From Gammaproteobacteria bacterium (lineage in GTDB: Bacteria; Pseudomonadota; Gammaproteobacteria; UBA4575): a stretch of DNA of 64,000 nt. Location: contig CP046178.1 of the NCBI GenBank assembly GCA_014075255.1, forward strand, positions 568,001-632,000, in the 5' to 3' direction. The notes under the pieces are model-generated. The model ran no database searches. It had not been told where the DNA came from and saw only the letters and a program-made list of their open reading frames with translations. The translations under genes and the position numbers were made by a program. Positions 57,209 to 64,000 of this stretch are shown one piece after another (position 1 is the first letter of the stretch; the number at the start of each line of letters is the position of its first letter).

Positions 57209-57249
57209 AAAGCCTCGATAGATTATTGTATATTTGTCGGGGCTTTTTT
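57209..57249 (+). terminator. Terminator after the first Met-rich gene
   Basis: AAAGCCTCGA (57209-57218) pairs with TCGGGGCTTT (57237-57246) with one G-T wobble, and T continues to 57249. The 18-base loop is long but the T-tail is good. Confidence 0.85.
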
Positions 57250-57350
57250 ATTTATAAATAAATAATTAGTTTAGTGATCTATACGATGAAGTTGGCGTAC
57301 AGATTAGCAATCTAATAAACGCTTAAATTAATTGGTACAGAATAAATATA

Positions 57351-58019
57351 ATGGAAAAAAATAAAGCATTTGTTTTTAACGCATACGGCGCAGTCTTAGA
57401 TACTTATCTTCCATTTGAAGAATATAAAGATCAACTTGGCGAGCATGCATTAGTAATTTATAAATTATGGCGATCAAAACGTCTTCAATATTCTTCGCAA
57501 CTCAGTTTAATGAATCGTTATACGAGTTACGACTTAATTAGCAAATACGCGCTTGAATTTGCATGCGATGTGTACGGTGTAAAAGATGCTGCGATTAAGA
57601 AAAATATTCTTGAAGCACATTCAAAGTTAGATTGCTATCCTGATGTAAAAGATGTCTTACAAGCATTGAAAGATGCAGGTAAAACTACAGCCGTTTTATC
57701 TAATGGCTCACCACAAAAATTAAGCTCTGCCCTAAAGAATGCTGGATTAGATAATCTATTAGACGGAATATACTCTACAGAGCAAATTAAGACCTACAAG
57801 CCATCCCCTGCTGTGTATGAATTTGTTGAAGAGAAGCTCGCTTTGCCTCGAAATAAGATCTGTTTTGTATCTTCAAATTCATGGGATATTGCCGGTGCTG
57901 CTTCGTATGGTTTTAACTCAGTGTGGATCAATCGGTATAAACGAACCCCAGAGCATTTACCCTATCAGGCAGATAAAGAAATTAGTAAATTGTCAGAATT
58001 AACAAGTATTGTGCTATAA
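57351..58019 (+). CDS. Haloacid-dehalogenase type II-like protein lacking the nucleophile Asp
   Basis: 222 residues of the L-2-haloacid dehalogenase branch of the HAD family. Motif 1 should read FDAYGT; here it is FVFNAYGAVLD with Asn at residue 10 in place of the nucleophile Asp. Motif 2 (VLSNGSP), motif 3 (KTYKPSPAVYEF, with Lys) and motif 4 (CFVSSNSWDIAGAASYG) are kept. With Asn it should be unable to form the aspartyl intermediate, so it may be a binding or structural protein, unless deamidated. It lies between a Met-rich gene and soxYZ. Confidence 0.87.
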   Translation: MEKNKAFVFNAYGAVLDTYLPFEEYKDQLGEHALVIYKLWRSKRLQYSSQLSLMNRYTSYDLISKYALEFACDVYGVKDAAIKKNILEAHSKLDCYPDVKDVLQALKDAGKTTAVLSNGSPQKLSSALKNAGLDNLLDGIYSTEQIKTYKPSPAVYEFVEEKLALPRNKICFVSSNSWDIAGAASYGFNSVWINRYKRTPEHLPYQADKEISKLSELTSIVL

Positions 58020-58193
58020 ATTAAATATCAGGGTTAAATTAACATGATTTAACATTCTATTTTCCACTGAATTATTAAATAGAACAGGAACTTACATGTT
58101 AAAATATCGTCAAATAAGCACATATACTACGTTTTTAGCTTAATGCTAGCTAACACACAAATATTTCAAATTTTAATAAATGATGAGGATGTC

Positions 58194-58652
58194 ATGAATA
58201 TTTCAAAAAGAAAATTTATTCAAGGTAGCTTGTATTCAGGTGTATTTGCTGTTCTTGGCAAAGCCACTTTTCTACAGTCTGCATTTGCAGAATATCCGAC
58301 CGCTGCTTTTGATGAAACCGAATATGAACCTGCACTTAAAGGACTAATTGGTGATGCGGAAATGCAAGAAGGGAACGTCACACTGGATGCGCCTGAAATT
58401 GCTGAAAATGGTGCAACGGTTCCTGTAAAAGTATCTACCGATTTAGACAACGTTGAGTGGATCAGTATATTGGGTGACAAGAACCCTCGCCCTTGGATCT
58501 CTCGTTTCTATTTTCATGGCAAATCTAAACCATTTGTATCTACGCGCATTAAATTACGTGAGTCTTCAAATGTTGTAGCAATTGTTAAAGCGGATGGAAA
58601 ACTATATACCAGCAAAAGCGCAGTTAAAGTAACTGCTGGCGGCTGCGTTTAA
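58194..58652 (+). CDS. soxY: Thiosulfate-oxidising carrier subunit SoxY, variant C-terminus
   Basis: 152 residues from ATG 58194, chosen because GAGG at 58185-58188 is 5 bases upstream; an upstream ATG at 58143 lacks one. The signal has Lys-Arg-Lys-Phe (SKRKFIQGS) where typical SoxY has Arg-Arg, followed by a hydrophobic stretch to AFAEYP. The body matches SoxY (LIGDAEMQEGNVTLDAPEIAENGATVPVKV, IRLRESSNVVAIVKA-like strand). The carrier Cys is second to last: the tail is TAGGCV, not GGCGG. It would carry thiosulfate-derived sulfur intermediates with SoxZ in the periplasm. Confidence 0.9.
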   Translation: MNISKRKFIQGSLYSGVFAVLGKATFLQSAFAEYPTAAFDETEYEPALKGLIGDAEMQEGNVTLDAPEIAENGATVPVKVSTDLDNVEWISILGDKNPRPWISRFYFHGKSKPFVSTRIKLRESSNVVAIVKADGKLYTSKSAVKVTAGGCV

Positions 58653-58681
58653 GCCCATAAGTATAATAGAGGATAAGAAAA

Positions 58682-58996
58682 ATGGCTGATGAAATGAAAA
58701 TTAGAGCAAAATTAAAAGATGGCATTACAACCGTTAAAGCTATTATGTACCACACTATGGAATCGGGTAGTCGAAAAGATAAGGAAACGGGTGAATTAAT
58801 CCCTGCTCACTTTATTAAAGAAGTTAAAGCTGAGTTAAATGGCGAAATGATCATCTCCGCCGAATGGGGAACGGGGGTTTCAAAAAACCCTTATTGGTCT
58901 TTTGAGTTTGAAGGCGGTAATGCCGGCGACACCGTTAAAATAACTTGGACCGATAATCTTGGCGAATCGGGTATAGGCGAAGCCCAAATCAAATAA
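58682..58996 (+). CDS. soxZ: SoxZ, partner of SoxY
   Basis: 104 residues with the SoxZ pattern: MKIRAKLKDGITTVKAIMYHTMESGSRKDKETGELIPAHFI and WGTGVSKNPYWSFEFEGG, then VKITWTDNLGESG. No signal peptide; SoxZ travels to the periplasm with SoxY. It starts 29 bases after soxY. No soxA, soxX, soxB or soxCD is seen, though a partial exported gene begins at 63949. Confidence 0.95.
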   Translation: MADEMKIRAKLKDGITTVKAIMYHTMESGSRKDKETGELIPAHFIKEVKAELNGEMIISAEWGTGVSKNPYWSFEFEGGNAGDTVKITWTDNLGESGIGEAQIK

Positions 58997-59045
58997 ACCC
59001 AGGTACATTAATAAATAAGTTTAAATAATTTAAACCTTAAGATAT

Positions 59046-59076
59046 AAGCAAGGAGCGTTTACGCTTCTTGCTTTTT
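59046..59076. terminator. Terminator between soxZ and the YeeE gene
   Basis: AAGCAAGGAGCG (59046-59057) pairs with CGCTTCTTGCTT (59062-59073) with one wobble, followed by TTTTT. It ends soxYZ transcription and includes the last codons and stop of the convergent transporter gene. Confidence 0.8.
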
Positions 59077-60204
59077 CCACGGAATTAGCAACTCTGCTAA
59101 ACCTGTTCCTAGCGCACCCATAAAGCCTTTTTCATCTAGCATGTGATACTGAATTTTCATCGTCAGCGCACAGCCAAAAATAATAGAGGCTAAGGTTAAG
59201 AAAGAACCGATTGCTAAGGTAGATATTCCTGTAACACCTTGACCAATTGTGCAACCAAAAGAAAGTACGCCACCAAATCCCATCATCATCGCACCTACTA
59301 AATGATTTACCATTTCAGATTTGTTGCTGAAGGTTTCAATTCTGAACGTGCCAGAAATGATTGCGTAGATAAACGAACCAAAAATCATTCCAAATACAAT
59401 TGCAATACCAAAGTTAATTTCAGCACCGGTATAGGTCATTAAGTAACTTATGGTGTTGCCTACAGGTCCAATAAAGGCCATGCCTTGCGGAGTGATTGGA
59501 TCAAAGTCATCCTGACCCACGTGACCAGATACATACCAAGCCGCTACAACACAAACTCCAATTACAATGCCTGCTAATAGGTTATCAAAACTTTTTCTAA
59601 ACTCTTCATGCTTGAAGGCATAAGCAATAAACCCAAAGGCCACTACAAAGCCACCAATTTTTTGTAGCAAACTAATATCTTCTATATTTAGCAATGCGCC
59701 GATGTAGCTGAACAATCCTTGGTTATCTATGCCTTGATTAGTGAGATCAGCGCTAATCGGATATATATACTCAAGTCTTACAATTGCAAGAATACCTCGC
59801 ATCGTCATGTATGCAGTAATGCCTAAAACAATTAACACAATTAATGCTTTAAGATTTCCACCGCCTACTCTGACTAAGTTACGTTGTCCGCATCCGGCGG
59901 CTAATGTCATGCCAATACCAAATAGGATACCGCCCAAAACATAACTTAAAAGATAAAGATTTGGAGAACGATAGACGGATGCGTCGATATCGACCCGTCC
60001 GCTTAAATATAGATATTGGACCCCTAAAATGGCTATGCCAATAGCAAAAAACCAGGCACCCATGCGCCCTCTAGAGCCCATGTTGACGACGTCACTGATA
60101 GCACCCATTGAACAGAAATGTGTTTTGTTCCCAACAAAACCAAACACCATTGCGATTAAGAAGCCTAACAAGGCTACTAAATGAAGGTTTGATAGTTCTT
60201 CCAT
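59059..60204 (-). CDS. YeeE/YedE family transporter (TsuA-like, thiosulfate or other sulfur compound)
   Basis: 381 residues, about nine to ten hydrophobic segments. The two-fold repeat of the family is seen, with conserved Cys in KTHFCSMGAISDV (Cys31), AAGCGQRNLVRVGGG and FGCTIGQGVTGIS. In TsuA homologues such Cys residues relay thiosulfate through the membrane, so this is a likely thiosulfate (or sulfide/sulfite-related) importer. It is convergent with soxYZ and downstream of the Met-rich genes, which supports a shared sulfur role. Confidence 0.9.
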   Translation of the reverse strand: MEELSNLHLVALLGFLIAMVFGFVGNKTHFCSMGAISDVVNMGSRGRMGAWFFAIGIAILGVQYLYLSGRVDIDASVYRSPNLYLLSYVLGGILFGIGMTLAAGCGQRNLVRVGGGNLKALIVLIVLGITAYMTMRGILAIVRLEYIYPISADLTNQGIDNQGLFSYIGALLNIEDISLLQKIGGFVVAFGFIAYAFKHEEFRKSFDNLLAGIVIGVCVVAAWYVSGHVGQDDFDPITPQGMAFIGPVGNTISYLMTYTGAEINFGIAIVFGMIFGSFIYAIISGTFRIETFSNKSEMVNHLVGAMMMGFGGVLSFGCTIGQGVTGISTLAIGSFLTLASIIFGCALTMKIQYHMLDEKGFMGALGTGLAELLIPWKKQEA

Positions 60205-60325
60205 GGCTTATCTATAAAATGTCTTCTCGTTAATTGTAAAAGTCGCGAATTATACCTATGCAACTGGTGATGTGCACTAAAGCGATTGTTAAATAATTAA
60301 AAACTATTTGATCGATTGTTAAAAT

Positions 60326-60799
60326 CTATCTACCAGATTGCTGTAGCTCTAATTGCTGTTCGTACCATTTTTTGTACTCTTTTGGATCCATCGGTTGTTG
60401 GGTTTGAGCTGCCACACCATTTGGTAACATGGCATGCGGGTTTACCCACATGGTTGGAGCCATCATTTGCGTAGGCATAGCCGCCATTTGATGCATCATT
60501 TGAGTCATTTGCGTGTTATTCATCATGTTATTCATCATTTGCAACCATGCTGCAGGCGTGAATTCGAAAGGCGCTTGTGCTGCAAAGGGTTCAGACATCG
60601 TATAGTTCTGATATTTGGTAGCATCGGGTGCAAAAGCAGCAGTATTCCCAGATAAAGTTGGATGCTTATAAACAGAGGTGATTGAACTGGCTGATGTTTC
60701 TGGTTCGTCTGATTTATTTATGTAATACAAACCAATCCCAGCAGCAAAAATAGCTGCAATCGGGGCGACAAACAAAATATCTTCTAAATAATTATTCAT
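60326..60799 (-). CDS. Membrane-anchored Met-rich protein
   Basis: 157 residues from ATG 60797-60799 (26 codons of upstream frame overlap the next gene and are excluded). A transmembrane helix (about residues 8-27, DILFVAPIAAIFAAGIGLYYIN) is followed by a polar linker, then Met/Gln/Pro-rich text (MMNNMMNNTQMTQMMHQMAAMP) and MDPKEYKKWYEQQ at the C-terminus. That tail matches MDPKQYEQWF in the two upstream paralogues. It ends 121 bases before the YeeE start on the same strand. Confidence 0.75.
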   Translation of the reverse strand: MNNYLEDILFVAPIAAIFAAGIGLYYINKSDEPETSASSITSVYKHPTLSGNTAAFAPDATKYQNYTMSEPFAAQAPFEFTPAAWLQMMNNMMNNTQMTQMMHQMAAMPTQMMAPTMWVNPHAMLPNGVAAQTQQPMDPKEYKKWYEQQLELQQSGR

Positions 60800-60825
60800 T
60801 TTATCAGTGCTTATACGGAAAATGT

Positions 60826-61323
60826 TTATTGAGTAGCTTGTGGTTGAGGAGCCATATTTTTCATCATCTCCGTCCACTGATTAAACCATTGTTCATATTG
60901 TTTTGGATCCATCATTTGTCCACCTGGCATTTGAGACATAGCGTTGTTTCCATGTGCACCCATTCCTGGCATACCCATACCACCTGACATCGGTCCCATC
61001 ATAGGGCCCATCATGCCCATCATTGGATACATCATGTTCATGCCCATCATAGGGTTCATCATACTGCCACCCATCATCATCGGGTTCATCATCGATGTCA
61101 TCATATGAGGATTCATCATCGGGCCCATCATGTTCATGTACATGTGAGGATTCATCATTCCATTCATTTGGCCCATCATCATCGGGTTCATCATGGTATT
61201 CATGTCAGAGGATGAAGGAGTTTGGTTTTTCTTTTCTTCATCTGCATGTGTGCATGAAATACCGACAGCGAATAAACAGCTAGTGATCACGATTAATCGG
61301 GTAAAACTATGTAGTGAATGCAT
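60826..61323 (-). CDS. Exported Met-rich protein with MDPKQYEQWF tail
   Basis: 165 residues from ATG 61321-61323 (AAGG upstream). The signal peptide ends about residue 27-28 (ISCTHA/DEE; a lipoprotein reading at the Cys is less likely). The mature protein is a run of MMNPMM, MNGMMNP, MMGPM and GMGMPGMG segments, about one quarter to one third Met, ending MMDPKQYEQWFNQWTEMMKNM. The lone Cys is in the signal peptide. A terminator lies upstream at 61364, so it may have its own promoter or be read through. Confidence 0.8.
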   Translation of the reverse strand: MHSLHSFTRLIVITSCLFAVGISCTHADEEKKNQTPSSSDMNTMMNPMMMGQMNGMMNPHMYMNMMGPMMNPHMMTSMMNPMMMGGSMMNPMMGMNMMYPMMGMMGPMMGPMSGGMGMPGMGAHGNNAMSQMPGGQMMDPKQYEQWFNQWTEMMKNMAPQPQATQ

Positions 61324-61363
61324 ATAACTGCCTTTAAAGGTGTTTGCGTTAATGGTAAATACT

Positions 61364-61396
61364 AAAAAGCCATACATAGAAAACTATGTATGGCTT
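61364..61396 (-). terminator. Intrinsic terminator downstream of the CxxCH Met-rich gene
   Basis: AAGCCATACATAG (61367-61379) pairs perfectly with CTATGTATGGCTT (61384-61396) around AAAA. In the minus direction the stem is followed by TTTTT. It lies 35 bases after the 61431-62150 gene. Confidence 0.9.
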
Positions 61397-61430
61397 GTTT
61401 AAATTCATTGCTGCCAATTTATATAGCAGC

Positions 61431-62150
61431 TTATTGGTTAGTTTGTGGATGTTGCGTCATATTATTCATCATTTCCGTCCACTGACTAAACCATTGTTCG
61501 TATTGTTTTGGATCCATCATTTGACCGCCTGGCATTTGTCCCATTGGATTACCGCTTTGCGCTCCTGGCATTCCCATTCCACCCATCATTGGGTTCATCA
61601 TGGTCATAGGGTTCATCATTGAACTCATTCCACCCATGCCCATCATCGGTCCCATCATCGCCATTGGGTTCATCATTGAACTCATTCCACCCATGCCCAT
61701 CATCGGTCCCATCATCGCCATTGGGTTCATCATAGAGCCCATCATAGGATTCATCATGCCCATCATAGGATTCATCATGCCCATCATAGGGGCCATCATG
61801 CCCATCATAGGGGCCATCATTGAATTCATCATTTGAGGATTCATCATGCTCATCATCGGCTTCATGGATTCCATCATTGGACCATAGTCTTTTGCATAAC
61901 GGGCAACAGTTTCCGCGTCATGGCACTCAGCGCAGGATTCCATAGACATCGCTTTTTCGGGATCCATCATCATGTTCATCATTTTCATCATGACATTTGG
62001 GTCCATTGACTTTTGCATCGCAGAACTCATGCCCATCATATTAGGTTGGGTGTTATTGCTTTCTTCTGCTTGTATTGTTGCAGTACTCGCTACGATTAAA
62101 CATGCAACAATTGCTATTAATCGAAATAATTCATTTCTTCCTAACATCAT
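61431..62150 (-). CDS. Exported Met-rich protein with a CxxCH haem motif
   Basis: 239 residues, about 75 of them Met by hand count. A signal peptide ends at TIQA/EES (residue 28). Near residue 73 lies SCAECHDAETVARYAKDYGPMM, a CxxCH motif of c-type cytochromes; Met nearby could be the distal ligand. Residues about 95-205 are MMNPMMGxMM strings, including two exact 19-residue repeats (residues about 143-180), and the C-terminus is MMDPKQYEQWFSQWTEMMNN. GGAG precedes the start. A covalently bound haem is inferred from the motif only. Confidence 0.8.
   Translation of the reverse strand: MMLGRNELFRLIAIVACLIVASTATIQAEESNNTQPNMMGMSSAMQKSMDPNVMMKMMNMMMDPEKAMSMESCAECHDAETVARYAKDYGPMMESMKPMMSMMNPQMMNSMMAPMMGMMAPMMGMMNPMMGMMNPMMGSMMNPMAMMGPMMGMGGMSSMMNPMAMMGPMMGMGGMSSMMNPMTMMNPMMGGMGMPGAQSGNPMGQMPGGQMMDPKQYEQWFSQWTEMMNNMTQHPQTNQ
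61609..61820 (-). repeat. Coding tandem repeats (57-bp x2, then 21-bp units)
   Basis: Two exact 57-bp units (61609-61665, 61666-61722) encode 19 residues each (MNPMAMMGPMMGMGGMSSM type). Then about four 21-bp units from 61741 alternate GGATTCATCATGCCC and GGGGCCATCATGCCC endings. All lie inside the Met-rich CxxCH gene and are in frame, so length changes here would not break the protein. Confidence 0.85.
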
Positions 62151-62198
62151 TACTCTCCGCTATTTAATTTAAATTCTAAAACTTATTAAGAACTAATT

Positions 62199-63530
62199 TT
62201 AAAAATCGCCTGTGGCAGCACCTTCCATAATGTAATGGAGGTTTTCTCTAATACGTTGTGCATCTTCACGAATACTTTTAGCTAAATGACTATTTGGATT
62301 TTGCGAATAATCTAACCAACTTACATCCCAATCCATGGTCATTACCCATAATTTACCTTCACCGTCTTCAAGCAAAGCAATTTTGCACGGCAAGAACACA
62401 ATAAATTCAGGAACCGCATCTAAAATATTTCTGGCCACTTCTGCATCGCAAAAACGAAACATTTCAACTTTTGCAGATGGTTTGCCCGTTACTGCCTCAA
62501 TTTCTTTCCAAAGTTTACTTGAACCAACAAACTTAAAGTTAACTTCATTGGCACGTAACTTCATCGCCTCAACTGCGTCATCCCAAGAAATGCCCTCTTC
62601 TACGGGTATTTTCTCAGCCATGATGCCCATCATGTCGCGCATCGATAGCGGGCTCATCGCCATCGCCGTTTGAAATGCGTTTTTCTTTGCTTCGCGAGAT
62701 ACGCCAGGGGACAATTTATTTTTAGGCCAATATTGATAGGCTTGAGTGGGCATTCCAGGAATGGAGACTACAGGGAGCTGATCTGGAACTTCGCCTTCTA
62801 AATATTCTTTGCTGGGTTGCCCAAACATACTAAACATCATTTTTGGGTCCATGGTCATCATCATGGTATTCATGTTTTGTGGATGAGTCATACTGTTAAT
62901 AGGATGACTCATCATAGCGTTTGGATTCATCATCATTGCAGGATTCATCATTGGGCCCATCATGCTCATCATCATAGGAGCCATCATCGCCATAGGGTTC
63001 ATAAACATGCCAGGATGCATCATTCCTGGGTTCATCATGTTTTGATTAAGCATGGGCATGGTTGAATGTGGAGACATCCAAGGATGGTTCGCAGGTACTT
63101 GGCTTGTCATAGCAGTATTGTTAGCAGCAGTTTCTGTATTTACTTCTTGCTCAATTTCTTTTTTAAATTCTGGTTTAGTTTCTGGCGCTGCTTCCGCTGC
63201 AGTTTCTAAAATTGTTTCTGATTCAATTTCTGGTGTCGTGGCCGCTTCTGCTATTTCTAACTTCTCAATAGATTCTTCAGAACCGACAAGCTCGACGGCC
63301 TCATCTTGCATAACCTTTATAGTATCTTCAGAACTTAATTCTTCTTCAAAAGTATCATCTTCAATGATTTCTTCTAGTGCCGAACTTATGCTTCCGTCAA
63401 CGTTAGCTACTACTTCCACGGATTCCTGCGCAGGTTGGGTAAAGCTCGCTACCTTCGAATATACAACTTGGTAGTTTGTAAGTAGCAACCAACCAAGTAA
63501 TCCAAATACAAAAAGAATTATCGTTTTCAT
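62199..63530 (-). CDS. Membrane-anchored Met-rich protein with C-terminal DUF302 domain
   Basis: 443 residues. An N-terminal helix (about residues 3-18) anchors it. Residues about 50-150 are acidic, Glu/Ala-rich. Residues about 155-245 are Met/Pro-rich (HPWMSPHSTMPM, MMNPGMMHPGMFMNPMAMMAPMMM). The C-terminal part contains a DUF302 (TT1751-like) domain, with FRFCDAEVARNILDAVPEFIVFLPCKIALLEDGEGKLWVMTMD (about residues 360-400), which has two Cys in the fold core. DUF302 proteins of sulfur oxidisers often occur near sulfide/thiosulfate genes, but the biochemistry is unknown. It is first of the minus-strand group. Confidence 0.8.
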   Translation of the reverse strand: MKTIILFVFGLLGWLLLTNYQVVYSKVASFTQPAQESVEVVANVDGSISSALEEIIEDDTFEEELSSEDTIKVMQDEAVELVGSEESIEKLEIAEAATTPEIESETILETAAEAAPETKPEFKKEIEQEVNTETAANNTAMTSQVPANHPWMSPHSTMPMLNQNMMNPGMMHPGMFMNPMAMMAPMMMSMMGPMMNPAMMMNPNAMMSHPINSMTHPQNMNTMMMTMDPKMMFSMFGQPSKEYLEGEVPDQLPVVSIPGMPTQAYQYWPKNKLSPGVSREAKKNAFQTAMAMSPLSMRDMMGIMAEKIPVEEGISWDDAVEAMKLRANEVNFKFVGSSKLWKEIEAVTGKPSAKVEMFRFCDAEVARNILDAVPEFIVFLPCKIALLEDGEGKLWVMTMDWDVSWLDYSQNPNSHLAKSIREDAQRIRENLHYIMEGAATGDF

Positions 63531-63582
63531 TATATCTAAGTGCCAGTAATGTAGATTTAGTTATCTAGCGTTTATTTTAAGT

Positions 63583-63632
63583 ATTAGAACATAGTAATAT
63601 AACAATATATTATTATATTACTATGTTCTAAT
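63583..63632. promoter_or_regulatory. 20-bp perfect inverted repeat upstream of the DUF302 Met-rich gene
   Basis: A 20-bp arm at 63583-63602 pairs perfectly with 63613-63632 around a 10-base loop, 53 bases before the start at 63530. It is AT-only except GAAC/GTTC and G/C pairs. It can be a hairpin in the leader, a terminator or a tandem operator. Confidence 0.55.
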
Positions 63633-63663
63633 TCATTTTACTTATTGTAAGCTTAAATTATTA

Positions 63664-63692
63664 ATATAACTATATATTACATATAGTTATAT
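63664..63692. promoter_or_regulatory. 12-bp perfect inverted repeat next to the previous one
   Basis: ATATAACTATAT (63664-63675) pairs with ATATAGTTATAT (63681-63692) around ATTAC. The surrounding 63531-63948 region has no coding frame and must hold divergent promoters for the DUF302 gene and the gene starting at 63949. Confidence 0.45.
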
Positions 63693-63948
63693 CTTTTGTA
63701 TAAAGTATATTATTAAGATATTAAAACTTACTACGTCTTTAAAATATTTTTATTTAAAGTTAAGGATAGTTGAATTACGTTGCTTATGAATTAGTTTATT
63801 AGTTTTTAATATATCAACAATGACAACATAAATTAGGTATGTGCATGCACCAGTGGCACAATGAATCAAATTAAAACAATAATTGCTATCAATACAAAGT
63901 GTTTTTTAAAATTTTCTTTTTCTCCCTGAATAATTCGGATCAGAATTA

Positions 63949-64000
63949 ATGAAATTATTATCTGTCCTTGTTTTATTAGGGGTTGGCTTTGCTTTTGCGA
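63949..64000 (+). CDS. Start of an exported protein, cut by the window end
   Basis: ATG at 63949-63951 opens a frame of 17 complete codons, MKLLSVLVLLGVGFAFA, a short Sec signal peptide. It continues past the window, so the product is unknown. Being divergent from the Met-rich/Sox group it could be a cytochrome c or another Sox protein, but this is a guess. Confidence 0.5.
   Translation, partial: MKLLSVLVLLGVGFAFA

Noticed and set aside
57351-58019. Active L-2-haloacid dehalogenase
   Set aside because: The nucleophile Asp is Asn, so activity should not be assigned from family membership.
61600-61836. A plus-strand frame with repeated Ile/Pro/Met text opposite the Met-rich gene
   Set aside because: It is the antisense of the in-frame repeats of the real minus-strand gene (signal peptide, Shine-Dalgarno and paralogues support the minus strand).

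Overview
The window is chromosomal DNA from a gammaproteobacterium, most likely a marine or sediment sulfur oxidiser. The gammaproteobacterial placement rests on gene order: rne / rluC / sppA / maf / yceD-rpmF-plsX-fabH, and uvrC-pgsA-tRNA-Gly(GCC) with tRNA-Cys(GCA) and tRNA-Leu(TAA) nearby, are arrangements known from this class. The DNA is AT-rich by eye, most genes look intact, and no transposase, integrase, phage gene, rRNA or CRISPR array was seen.

Layout. 1-2.1 kb: a urea/amide-type ABC importer (permease cut by the window edge, Tat-exported binding protein). 2.1-7.2 kb: a Kef-type antiporter and the glycolate oxidase operon glcDEF. 7.3-12 kb: housekeeping genes (crcB, serS, MOSC protein, DUF423, yajQ, YccA-like, tRNA-Ser). 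12-18.8 kb: an accessory stretch with a surface pectate-lyase-like lipoprotein, two related Arg-rich small proteins, a SUMF1-domain protein, a frameshifted aldo/keto reductase, a dihydroorotase and a LMW phosphatase. 18.8-31.3 kb: conserved core (rne to pgsA) in which a PEP-CTERM surface-protein gene with a near-perfect CRP-type site is an extra insertion. 31.2-34.1 kb: a tRNA Gly-Cys-Leu cluster split by a MarR regulator and a TolB/TPR-type regulator. 34.2-47.6 kb: ribBA, flavin reductase, fur, cytochrome P450, an ExeA-like ATPase with an FHA domain, an ABC-2 exporter, aminopeptidase, a tRNA-dihydrouridine synthase, two arsenosugar-type glycosyltransferases and a FadL-type porin. 48.2-55.4 kb: a 2404-residue envelope protein with DUF11 repeats, an OmpA domain and a C-terminal barrel; its repeats are nearly identical at DNA level.

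56.5-63.5 kb is the most unusual part. Five genes encode exported or membrane-anchored proteins extremely rich in Met, built from MMNP/MMGP strings, and four of them share a module M(D/N)P-x2-Y-x2-W. One carries a CxxCH haem motif and another ends in a DUF302 domain. They surround soxY, soxZ, a YeeE/YedE (TsuA-like) sulfur-compound transporter gene and a HAD-family gene whose nucleophile Asp is Asn. SoxY ends in Gly-Gly-Cys-Val instead of the usual Gly-Gly-Cys-Gly-Gly. I infer a periplasmic sulfur-handling locus in which the Met-rich proteins act as metal-binding, haem-associated or sulfur-particle coat proteins. This is a hypothesis; the sequence shows only composition, shared motifs and neighbourhood.
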